A stretch of 64,000 bases of DNA from CBDUQI01 sp965369325 (lineage in GTDB: Bacteria > Pseudomonadota > Gammaproteobacteria > Steroidobacterales > JBCBZW01), in the NCBI GenBank assembly GCA_965369325.1, contig CBDUQI010000001.1:1-64000 (forward strand), in the 5' to 3' direction. The translations under genes were made by a program, and so were the position numbers. The notes below the pieces were generated by a model that had not been told where the DNA came from, ran no database searches, and saw only the letters and a program-made list of their open reading frames with translations. This document shows positions 26,241 to 33,900 of this stretch, in pieces. Position 1 is the first letter of the stretch. Each line of letters begins with the position of its first letter.

Positions 26241-29200
26241 ATGACTTCGCGCGATAAGGAATCGAATTCGGCACGCGGTGAGGAAGTGCCCAACTTAATG
26301 CCAGTAGCCTTAGGGTCACCCCCGTTGATCGTGCAGACGGTATTTTTCAGCGAGGCGGATCAACCCGACGCCGAGCGGATAGCGCTGGATCTTTACGCGC
26401 ATCTCACCCGTTCGCCAGAGCATCCGCTTGCTCACGGTGCCGGCGTCCCAGTGCTCGCGCCGGTGATGCCCGACGAGGTGAACTTGGATGCAGCGCGCAA
26501 CATCGTGCTGCTTCCTGTGATTGGTCCTGATTTATCGCTAGATCTTCGCACTGAGGTCGACCGTCGCATTCGCGATTGGCGCAGGCATCCAGCGACACCG
26601 ACGATGTGCGTGCTACGCCTAAACGGCGCGTTATACGCTGCCAAGGCGGCCAGGTCGCTCAGTGTCGCCGATATCTACACTGATCAGGCAACTCAGTCCG
26701 ATACCTTGCAAAAAGTGGTGGCTACGGTCGCGGACGCGCTTCGGCCGCACGCGGCGCAGGTGATGCTGCACATTTCATACGCGCCTGCTGACAGTGAGGC
26801 GACCGGCAACGCCGCGCTAAAGATCCACCATGCACTCATTCGACAGTCTTTTACCGCACCGGTTTTCGATCTGCTGCCGCTTACCACCGCTCCAGATCCC
26901 CTGATGGACGGTGAGGGTTGGAATCGAATGCTGCTCGCCGTGGTTGGTGACGCATTCAGCCGCAACCACACATGTACTGAACAAGTGCTCGCTGCCAAAC
27001 GGGCTGGTTATCCGATTTTGACTGTTTTGGCGTCCCATAAAGGTGAATCTCGCGAGTCCAGCATTATGGGCAACATGCCGGGCATCGTGTGGCGAGACAA
27101 CCCCGATGCCATCGCCTTGTACGCGACCATTCAGTGGATCAAGGCAAGACTTTTCAGGCTTGAAGCCGAGCGCGCGCTCAAAGCACTTCAGGCGCCAAAG
27201 CCGCGGTTTCTGAATCGGCCTCCAGAGGTGCTGGATTTTGTGATTGCGAACCAGCCGCGCTCCAAGTTACTCATGTATCCAGATCCTCCGCTGTCCATCG
27301 CCGAGCGTCGCGTGTTGTCACAAGCCCACCGGCGGTTGCATTTGCTCACCCCCACCACCGCCTATGGGTACCTCAAAAGAGAATCGGAGAAACTATCGCA
27401 AGGCGAATCTGCACAAACCCCTTTAGACGGGCGCAAAGTTGGCATGTCAATCTCCAGCGCCGGTATGCGCGAATCGGCAAGAGCCGTCGCCGGCTGCCAG
27501 TTTCAGGATGTGGTTGTTCAAGTTACGCGAACATTATTATCCGCGGGTGCCCAGATTGCCTATGGCGGTATGTTGAAGCAAGCGAGTTATACGGCCTTAT
27601 TGGCCGAGTTGGCAGACACGTACGCGCGCAGTGGTAATCAAGGCGCGCGTTTGCTCAGCTTCTTGTCGGCACGCGAGCCACCGGTGGATGACAGTTGGCA
27701 TCCGTACCTGGATGTGCAGCATATGGCGGCGATCGCGAATGCAGAGCGTAACGTTCCGCCGCCCGAGAAAAACGACACAATACCCGCCGGCTTGTACTAC
27801 TCGGACTTGCGCCGATTTATGTGCAAACAGCTAGATGCAAGCGTGGTGTTCGGCGGTGCAGATCGCCCCCGTCTTGACGATCCCAAGCGCGGATATATCG
27901 GCCGGTATCCTGGCGTGGTGGAAGAGGCCTGGCGCATGCTGATGGCCGAAAAACCCGTGTATGTAGTGGGTGGGTTCGGCGGTGCGGCAGGAATGGTTGC
28001 GCAGCTGATGCTGGACAGAGATGAACAGTACTTCCCGAAGAACCTGAGCGACGATACCTGGTTACGTCTGCCTGGGTTTCTCGAGCTAATTAATTCGATT
28101 GACAAGAGCCCGTATCACGACTTGGTCGGGCTACCTCTATCATCTGATGCATTAGCCGAGCAGATTCGCATGCAAGGGCGAGCACTGTTGAGCGATGAGG
28201 ACACAGCAAAGCGCCGCAACGGATTGAGCATTGCGGACAACTTAACGTTATTGACGACGCGCGATCCGCTTACGGTCGCCAGCCTGGTGTTCCGCGGCTT
28301 GTGCACTGTCTTTGCTGAGAAAAATACCGACGACCGCCGGTTGAAGATTGAACTGGTGCGCGGAAGTGTTCTGAACAGTAGCGCCCTAAGTGCCGTATCG
28401 GTAGCCGTTGCGCACGGCGTGCCAATCGGCGGTGCGGCCGCAGACATCAACGAGCTGGTGAGCGATCGGCTGCAGCGGGCCGTCATAGATGATGTCCCTG
28501 TTATCGAGGTCCGGGGCGAAACGCTAGCAGCGGATTTCGTGCACCTGGCCAAAATTCACGGGGTGACATCCAATGCAGGCGTTCCCTTTGATATCAGACC
28601 GGGCGTCAAGAATGCCTGTTTGCACGCACGCCGGTTGGGCTTCTCACGCCTGGGGGTGGTGTTGTACGGCGCCTCCCTGTTGGGTGATGCACCGAGTCAC
28701 GAGAAGGAATTCGAGGAATTACTTCGGACCATGGTGGAGACGTTTACTGAGCATCTTCCCCACACCACCACGTTGGTATTGCATGAAATCGAGCCACGTC
28801 GTTTTGAACTTATCCGCGCCCACTTGGAGAGTAATAAACTCGTCGCGCTATCTACGGTGGACGCAATGGGTTTGGCGTACGCGCGCCGTCAACCACCACA
28901 GTGCCTCGGCGTTCATGTAACCCTAAGCGATGATGACAAAACGCTGAACATCACCGTCTCACCACCAGATGGCACAGCGATAGTGGCACATCAAACGTTG
29001 TCGGTCACACCGCAACTGGTGGATCATGCAGCCCGGGGCCTTGGCGCCGAACAAGACACCGACGAATGCTTGCAAGACACTCCACGGACGAAGGTGGCGT
29101 TGTGGCGCGGCGAGCAGCTAGCATCTGCCTTGTTTGGCGCACGATGCGCGCGCTTGCTCGCGCATATTGGTGATACCGAAGTGCGAATCACCCACAACGT

Positions 29201-29924
29201 TCGTGCATCCAGAATTCCATTCGAACTTCTCAGCTACGATGGCAAACCCATCACATCGGTGACCCGCCGCCTAACCGTTTCCTCAGAGACCCCGGATGCT
29301 ATGTTTGTGCGTCGCCCGACGGGTACCAAGTTAAACGTATTAGTGATCGCTGATCCGGGCGGTGATTTGGATGGAGCTGATAAGGAAGGGCATGAAGTGT
29401 CCGCGTTTCTCAAAGGCTTCTCGCATGTGAACTGCACACTGCTGCGCCGGGATGAGGCCACCATCGCGGCGGTGCTCAAGGCGCTACCGGCAATAGACAT
29501 ACTCCACTACTGTGGGCACGGCTTTTTCGATGAGCCCGGAGACGGCGCGAGCGGGGTTGAACTGGCACATAAGGAGTGGCTGTGTCCAGAAGACCTCGCA
29601 AATTTAGCCAGGCTGCCTATTGTGGCGATCTTCAATGCCTGCCAGGGTGCCAAAATGCGTTCGTGGCAAGACACTTCCGGCAGCACATTCGCTGGGCACT
29701 GGTTGGTTAACGGGCTTGAGTCATACATTAGTACCACCTGGCTTGTTGACGACAACGCAGGACTTGAGTTTTCTAAAACCTTGTATGAGGAACTTTTGAA
29801 CAACAAAAACCTGCGTGACGCGGTTCAGCTTGGCCGTCGCCATTTGTACACACAAGGATATCGCGACTGGTGCAACTACGTGCTCTACGGCAGCGGCAGT
29901 TTTCGTTTGCTTGACCGTGTGTAA
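26241..29924 (+). CDS. TIR-like/SLOG/CHAT caspase-like protease protein
   Basis: 1227 residues. 28-165: degenerate TIR-like Rossmann unit. 173-305: a second TIR-like unit (MLHISYAPADSEATG, AVVGDAFSRNHTCTEQVLAAKRAGYPIL; Glu247 near the usual catalytic position). 395-595: SLOG domain (GRKVGMSISSAGMR, LSAGAQIAYGGML, PVYVVGGFGGAAGMVAQL). 600-890: alpha/beta linker. 950-1227: CHAT peptidase with LNVLVIADPGGDL, catalytic His1093 in YCGHGFF and Cys1134 in FNACQGA, then the family's STTWLVDD. CHAT proteases cut specific partner proteins, as in TPR-CHAT of type III-E CRISPR. Here the SLOG domain would be the nucleotide-signal receptor and CHAT the output. AGGGA precedes the ATG. Its stop codon lies inside a strong bidirectional hairpin. 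Confidence 0.85.
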   Translation: MTSRDKESNSARGEEVPNLMPVALGSPPLIVQTVFFSEADQPDAERIALDLYAHLTRSPEHPLAHGAGVPVLAPVMPDEVNLDAARNIVLLPVIGPDLSLDLRTEVDRRIRDWRRHPATPTMCVLRLNGALYAAKAARSLSVADIYTDQATQSDTLQKVVATVADALRPHAAQVMLHISYAPADSEATGNAALKIHHALIRQSFTAPVFDLLPLTTAPDPLMDGEGWNRMLLAVVGDAFSRNHTCTEQVLAAKRAGYPILTVLASHKGESRESSIMGNMPGIVWRDNPDAIALYATIQWIKARLFRLEAERALKALQAPKPRFLNRPPEVLDFVIANQPRSKLLMYPDPPLSIAERRVLSQAHRRLHLLTPTTAYGYLKRESEKLSQGESAQTPLDGRKVGMSISSAGMRESARAVAGCQFQDVVVQVTRTLLSAGAQIAYGGMLKQASYTALLAELADTYARSGNQGARLLSFLSAREPPVDDSWHPYLDVQHMAAIANAERNVPPPEKNDTIPAGLYYSDLRRFMCKQLDASVVFGGADRPRLDDPKRGYIGRYPGVVEEAWRMLMAEKPVYVVGGFGGAAGMVAQLMLDRDEQYFPKNLSDDTWLRLPGFLELINSIDKSPYHDLVGLPLSSDALAEQIRMQGRALLSDEDTAKRRNGLSIADNLTLLTTRDPLTVASLVFRGLCTVFAEKNTDDRRLKIELVRGSVLNSSALSAVSVAVAHGVPIGGAAADINELVSDRLQRAVIDDVPVIEVRGETLAADFVHLAKIHGVTSNAGVPFDIRPGVKNACLHARRLGFSRLGVVLYGASLLGDAPSHEKEFEELLRTMVETFTEHLPHTTTLVLHEIEPRRFELIRAHLESNKLVALSTVDAMGLAYARRQPPQCLGVHVTLSDDDKTLNITVSPPDGTAIVAHQTLSVTPQLVDHAARGLGAEQDTDECLQDTPRTKVALWRGEQLASALFGARCARLLAHIGDTEVRITHNVRASRIPFELLSYDGKPITSVTRRLTVSSETPDAMFVRRPTGTKLNVLVIADPGGDLDGADKEGHEVSAFLKGFSHVNCTLLRRDEATIAAVLKALPAIDILHYCGHGFFDEPGDGASGVELAHKEWLCPEDLANLARLPIVAIFNACQGAKMRSWQDTSGSTFAGHWLVNGLESYISTTWLVDDNAGLEFSKTLYEELLNNKNLRDAVQLGRRHLYTQGYRDWCNYVLYGSGSFRLLDRV

Positions 29925-30901
29925 CCACGGGTAACGCCCGTCGTTACACGCCTTGCCCGTGATGTCCCTGAGGGATGATAAGCGGATTGCGTAGTGACCG
30001 ATGCCAACATCTTACCTGACAGTTCATCTGGTACCTGCACCCAAAGCTCGCCACCGTTACGACTAACAAAGCGTTGTCCATCAGTCGCTAACAAACTCAT
30101 GTGTTCTCCAGTCACTCGAATCCTTGCAACATCGATGGGACCATCGAATTTCGATTCATCTTCGTGCCAGCGCAACCCAGCGTTTCTGGTTCTTGTAATG
30201 ACGCCATCCGCGCCAACAGCCAACCCGTGTTGCTCGTTGAGGAATGCGATGTGACTCAACGTGCTTGCAGTGCCTGAGGCGATCGGGCGCCAACTATGAC
30301 CAGCGTTCTCGCTGCACAGCAACCGTCCTTTGGCCCCGCTCACCCAGACTTGATGTGGGGTTGCGAAGCTCGCGCCGTAAAGATCCTCTTTGACGCCGGA
30401 GTCAATTCTCTGCCAGGCGGTGCCTCCATCTGCCGTGCGCAAAATCAGCCCCCCCGGCCCCACCGCCACGGCGGTTGTCGAATCAGCCCAGGCGACCGCG
30501 TTAATTTTGCGTCGAGCACCTTCGTTGGTCTGACGCCAAGTGACACCATTGTCGGTTGATTGCCAGATTGCGCCAAGGTGGTTGGTAGCCACAGCGTCGC
30601 CTCCAGCCCTAATGCTGATATCGACAACTTCCCCACGAGGCAATGTGAATACCACGCTCCAGCTTTCACCGTTGTCTTCGGAGCGCACAATTTCATCAAG
30701 GGAGTCAGAGGCCTCCCACAAACTTCCGTCCGACGCAACCACTTGGTTGACCAGTCGTGTCTGCGATGAACCCAGCCATTCGTATTTGCTCATACCAACA
30801 ACCGCAGTCGCAGCAGCAAGCAGGCACAAGACACTCAATATGTTTTTGTAGCCTGATCTGTATTTCAGCTTAGGGGGTGTATGGATAGAATCAATAGACA
30901 T
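29885..30901 (-). CDS. YCF48/BNR-type beta-propeller protein with N-terminal membrane anchor, 3' end odd
   Basis: 338 residues. A cytoplasmic start, one membrane helix (NILSVLCLLAAATAVVGM, about residues 20-37), then repeated propeller units of the YCF48 kind: EDNGESWSVVF, TDNGVTWRQT, TADGGTAWQRI, SENAGHSWRPI, TRNAGLRWHEDE. About five or six blades are present. The family includes photosystem assembly factors and many exported bacterial proteins of unknown role. The last 30 or so residues (RARRVTTGVTRGYTRSSKRK) are basic and unlike the rest; they read through a hairpin and antisense to the end of the CHAT gene by 40 bases. This suggests that the original 3' end was lost. It converges on the CHAT gene. 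Confidence 0.75.
   Translation of the reverse strand: MSIDSIHTPPKLKYRSGYKNILSVLCLLAAATAVVGMSKYEWLGSSQTRLVNQVVASDGSLWEASDSLDEIVRSEDNGESWSVVFTLPRGEVVDISIRAGGDAVATNHLGAIWQSTDNGVTWRQTNEGARRKINAVAWADSTTAVAVGPGGLILRTADGGTAWQRIDSGVKEDLYGASFATPHQVWVSGAKGRLLCSENAGHSWRPIASGTASTLSHIAFLNEQHGLAVGADGVITRTRNAGLRWHEDESKFDGPIDVARIRVTGEHMSLLATDGQRFVSRNGGELWVQVPDELSGKMLASVTTQSAYHPSGTSRARRVTTGVTRGYTRSSKRKLPLP
29919..29949. terminator. Strong bidirectional stem-loop at the convergent junction
   Basis: GTGTAAC-c-ACGGG-taacg-CCCGT-c-GTTACAC: 12 perfect base pairs with one C/C mismatch and a 5-base loop. It contains the CHAT stop codon (29922-29924) and lies within the 3' end of the propeller gene. It is symmetrical, so it would act for both strands. 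Confidence 0.7.
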
Positions 30902-31235
30902 AGCTAGGTACTCCGTGGCGTTTTTGATGACTCGTCCAACGACTACGCTTACCGTAGCGTCGAACCCTAAGGCGACATAAGCGCCGTAAAGTTCGGCACG
31001 TTGCTCAAGTCATTAGTGCCGTTTACGGTGCAGGATTCGCACTTCCCGCCACCTAACTATCCCTACAATCGACTGGTTCTCACTACGTGCGAAGCCTGAG
31101 GCAGGTAGTCATGTCGCCCCTCCCCCCCCCAATTGGACATGAAAACATCACCGCGGACATTCCATGACGCTGGCGGGGCTGATTGCGCTTAGGCACGCCG
31201 GAATTCCGCTCCATTTTGGCGGCTTTTACTCACCG
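30902..31235. other. Intergenic stretch with a C9 tract
   Basis: 334 bases between the start of the propeller gene and the end of the small lipoprotein gene. It holds an ACGCT-6-AGCGT dyad near 30944-30959 and a run of nine C at 31122-31130 inside a TCGCCCCT context. No gene is supported. The propeller gene promoter should be here. Confidence 0.45.
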
Positions 31236-31730
31236 CTACTTCTCAACTGAATTTTGTCTAAGTACTTCGTAAGCATCTCCATCGGTGGTAATCACATAAC
31301 CAGCGAGCATACTGCCAGATGAAACCGGCTCTACCGAAGTGACAGCGATCTTGCTATCAAGCAGGAACTTTTTGGTTAACTCATACGCAATGTTGGCAGT
31401 TTCGGAGCTTTTACCTTTCCAAGCGTCAGAGGTCGGCTTCGCGCCCATCATCAAGACGATTGTGCCATCTTCAGAACCGGCGATCTTGAACCGGAAATCT
31501 GAAATCTCGATTAAGCGAGTAGCCCCAGAGAATCCCGAACAATCTTTCGTCAGCGTGTACGGTTTGTTGCAACCCATGCCGATTGCTGAAATGTGCTCAA
31601 CACCTTCTGCATCGGAGACGATGGCGGTAACGGTCCCGCACGCACTTAGCATGAATAGCGCGAATACGGCGATGTAACGCTGCCAACAAGCGCTCGCATG
31701 TTCAATGTTTTTATTCCGATTGAAACTCAT
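31236..31730 (-). CDS. Small putative lipoprotein, unknown function
   Basis: 164 residues. Signal peptide with lipobox LSAC (Cys31 or so; IAVFALFMLSACG), then a soluble domain of about 130 residues with two cysteines (MGCNKPYTLTKDCSG) that probably pair. No family recognised. The ATG follows the upstream gene's TGA with one base between and uses a GGAG inside that gene, so the two lipoproteins form an operon. Base composition is visibly lower in GC than the flanking core genes (a counted 60-base line is 47 percent), consistent with acquired DNA. Confidence 0.6.
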   Translation of the reverse strand: MSFNRNKNIEHASACWQRYIAVFALFMLSACGTVTAIVSDAEGVEHISAIGMGCNKPYTLTKDCSGFSGATRLIEISDFRFKIAGSEDGTIVLMMGAKPTSDAWKGKSSETANIAYELTKKFLLDSKIAVTSVEPVSSGSMLAGYVITTDGDAYEVLRQNSVEK

Positions 31731-31731
31731 C

Positions 31732-32202
31732 TCATTCTTCTCCGTTTAACTCGTCAGTGTTATTGAATAGTGATGCCATCGCTCTTTCCACGATCACCTC
31801 GATACTCTGTCGTGCCAGTGAACTTTGTTGGGATTGGGCTTGCGCGATGAGTGTATTGTCTTTGGGGTCGTATATCGCGACACGCAATTCAAGTAAATAC
31901 CATGCTAGATCCCAGTGCCAGTCAGTTGCGGTGTCGAAAATGAAACCGCCTTCCTTACCAATAGCCGATTCGAGACTAGCCGTAGTTTGAAAACCACGTT
32001 GATTTAGGTTCGCTTCGATCAACGACCGAAGTTCGGCCGGTTCTCGCTCGCCGTCAAATGGGCGAATGTAAAGAGTTCGCACCAACGAAAGATCCGTGCC
32101 AGGCATCTGAAACCGAGACACGTTAGTTGAGCAGCCAACAACGAGCACGAACATTCCGGTCGCCACAGAGCGGATGAGAAATTTCTCGATCATCGATGCC
32201 AT
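31732..32202 (-). CDS. Small putative lipoprotein, unknown function
   Basis: 156 residues. Signal peptide with lipobox VVGC (about Cys24), then a soluble alpha/beta domain: TLYIRPFDGEREPAELRSLIEANLNQRGF followed by a strand-rich part (YLLELRVAIYDPKDNTLIAQA) and a C-terminal helix. The pattern of an N-terminal strand, a helix, and then a D-x-LIA-A-like strand resembles outer-membrane-anchored lipoproteins of the DUF4136 type, but this is not certain. AAGGGGG precedes the ATG by 5 bases. First gene of a two-gene unit with the next lipoprotein. Confidence 0.6.
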   Translation of the reverse strand: MASMIEKFLIRSVATGMFVLVVGCSTNVSRFQMPGTDLSLVRTLYIRPFDGEREPAELRSLIEANLNQRGFQTTASLESAIGKEGGFIFDTATDWHWDLAWYLLELRVAIYDPKDNTLIAQAQSQQSSLARQSIEVIVERAMASLFNNTDELNGEE

Positions 32203-32305
32203 TGAGCCCCCTTCATAAAACTAACCGCCCGCTTTTGGTAAAGTTCCGGCCTCGCAGTGTCGCCAATCACAACTGCACGTATTGCCGTTTGTGGGTGAAC
32301 AACAG

Positions 32306-32638
32306 TCATGCGCTTCGTTTCCAAAATTCCCGGGGGCGGAAAGATTGTTCACAATGCTCACAAACGTAATTGACTTTTAACGTGTATCTATTTGACCAGC
32401 GTATATCAAAGTACGATCCTTCGCGATCAGTCTCCCAACCTTCGCCCAAGTCAATTCGCTGAGTTTTCCGTACTACTCGGATGTCGCACCTAGGGCACCT
32501 CTTCTTTCGTCGAAACAAGATGGCCAAGATGTCTTGGAGACCGAGATCTAGGTTGTATGTAGTGTGCTGCACGTTCTTAATTTGCCCCTTCGTGAAGCAG
32601 GATTCCGGTATCTGCCCTGCGCTTGCGTCACCTAGCAT
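32306..32638 (-). CDS. Small zinc-ribbon-type protein
   Basis: 110 residues from ATG at 32638, which has GGGGG 6 bases upstream (a longer TTG-initiated frame starts at 32674). Two CxxC pairs, Cys48/Cys51 (CPRC) and Cys93/Cys96 (CEHC), separated by about 40 residues of predicted beta structure, fit a single treble-clef or zinc-ribbon site. The N-terminal half has no recognised motif. No transmembrane segment. Function unknown; low-GC neighbourhood. Confidence 0.5.
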   Translation of the reverse strand: MLGDASAGQIPESCFTKGQIKNVQHTTYNLDLGLQDILAILFRRKKRCPRCDIRVVRKTQRIDLGEGWETDREGSYFDIRWSNRYTLKVNYVCEHCEQSFRPREFWKRSA

Positions 32639-33030
32639 ACGGTGCCCCCAAAAAATCTCATGGGCATCGCGCAAGTGGTTCTGGCAAGGACAGTGAGCAC
32701 TTGGCGTTGCGACCTCGAAGCTAACAGCAACAAGTCAACACGGGCGCTACAAACGCAGTGCGCGCCCGTCAATCGATTAAGCTCTCACAATGTAAGTGAC
32801 GCCAAATGCATAAAACTCGCAACTTAAACATGGCTTGGTTTGTTCGGGTATTCGCGCTTGGTGGCGGCAACGGACTTGAGAGGGGTTTGGCCGCAGCCCG
32901 CCAGCTGGTGAAGGAACCTTAGCTGATTTGACGAAGGGAAGGAGTCTATCCTCGAGTGGTCACGCGTTCATATAGCCTTAACCGGTTGATCTCAAACAAG
33001 CTCTCTTGAGGGTTTGACGTATGACGTGTC
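32639..33030. other. Intergenic stretch with a GC-rich dyad
   Basis: About 390 bases with no credible gene. CGGGCGC at 32741-32747 pairs with GCGCCCG at 32762-32768 across a 14-base loop, which could be a terminator or an attachment-type hairpin. The flanks lack integron attC core sites, so I do not call it attC. The right part leads into the terminator of the next gene. Confidence 0.45.
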
Positions 33031-33058
33031 GCGCGCTGCCCTGTGAAGGGCAGCGCGC
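33031..33058 (-). terminator. Strong perfect hairpin after the exported-protein gene
   Basis: GCGCGCTGCCCT and AGGGCAGCGCGC form a perfect 12-bp stem with a 4-base loop, 13 bases beyond the stop codon of the minus-strand gene. No clear T-run follows. Confidence 0.65.
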
Positions 33059-33071
33059 AGGCGTGCGAGCG

Positions 33072-33662
33072 TTAGCTGCTCGACCGAACGGTGATGCGGC
33101 CTTCCAGCATTGGATTAGTGCGGGCGTTGGGCTCATCGTCGGGCGGCCCCGGCCAAATCTGCTCCTGGCAGTACTCATCGGAGGTAATGATGTCCCCATC
33201 ACCCTCAAACCCGAGGAAGGTGGTGCGATCAACATCAGGCGAGCCGGGACCCGTATCCAACACACGAAACCAGATGTCCTTACCCGGTTGGTTGCGCTCG
33301 AGGATAAAATCGGGATGATCAGAGTTGTTGCTGGTGACGATGCCACCTACCCATGCCCGACCTTCCTCAGTGTCTACCGCCAGACAACTCACATCGCCGA
33401 TGAAGTCGATAAGCAAGCCCTCGAACACCAGGGTATGACGGAAGGTACCGCGCGCCGAGGCGCCGGACCGCTGTACGGCATTCAGGAAGATGGCAGCGCT
33501 GGTCTCAGCGATGTCGTAACTGCCGAACACCCTGGCGCTAACCCGGTCAACAGCCGGTGCACCCAGTTCGGTGACATCGGATGCCTGCGCGCCGGTCGCC
33601 ACGGCAAACAAAGCGGTGATGGACAAGCCAACGCCGATGGTAGTGAAAGTTCTCGTACGCAT
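33072..33662 (-). CDS. Exported protein of unknown function
   Basis: 196 residues. A clean Sec signal peptide (residues 1-27, ending GAQA/S), then a beta-rich domain without recognised motifs (GTFRHTLVFEG; CLAVDTEEGRAWVGGIV; DIWFRVLDTGPGSPD). Two cysteines (in DVSCLAV and DEYCQEQ) could pair. AAGAGGT precedes the ATG by about 7 bases. It lies directly downstream of the winged-helix/TolB/TPR regulator gene on the same strand, so that regulator may control it. Three CCTGAG repeats lie about 90-115 bases before the start. Confidence 0.65.
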   Translation of the reverse strand: MRTRTFTTIGVGLSITALFAVATGAQASDVTELGAPAVDRVSARVFGSYDIAETSAAIFLNAVQRSGASARGTFRHTLVFEGLLIDFIGDVSCLAVDTEEGRAWVGGIVTSNNSDHPDFILERNQPGKDIWFRVLDTGPGSPDVDRTTFLGFEGDGDIITSDEYCQEQIWPGPPDDEPNARTNPMLEGRITVRSSS

Positions 33663-33750
33663 AGCAGATACCTCTTAGTTGACGGGCAAGCCGTCGTTGT
33701 GATTTTGCGGATTTGCATCGCGCACGCTAACGCTGGATGGCTGGTGGCGT

Positions 33751-33778
33751 CCTGAGGCACTGCCTGAGATAACCTGAG
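33751..33778. promoter_or_regulatory. Three CCTGAG repeats upstream of the exported-protein gene
   Basis: CCTGAG occurs at 33751, 33763 and 33773, spaced 12 and 10 bases apart, about one DNA turn. The last two share CCTGAGAT. The position, 90-115 bases before a start codon and just after a winged-helix regulator gene, suits a binding array. Confidence 0.35.
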
Positions 33779-33900
33779 ATTTCGTGAGCGCGACTCGCCA
33801 GCGGCACGATCACGCTAGGCACGCGACACGGCGGGCTAACTAATCGGGTGCAAGCCGACTCGCAGCCAGAGCGGATCGAGACGGCGCCGTCGCCCGAGGG

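Noticed and set aside
31122..31130. C9 homopolymer as a phase-variation switch
   Set aside because: It lies over 200 bases from the nearest start codon and within no gene, so a switching role is not supported.
32720..32770. Integron attC-like site suggested by a GC-rich dyad and an AGCTAAC sequence
   Set aside because: The paired core sites (RYYYAAC and GTTRRRY) are not arranged as in attC, and there is no integrase or cassette array.
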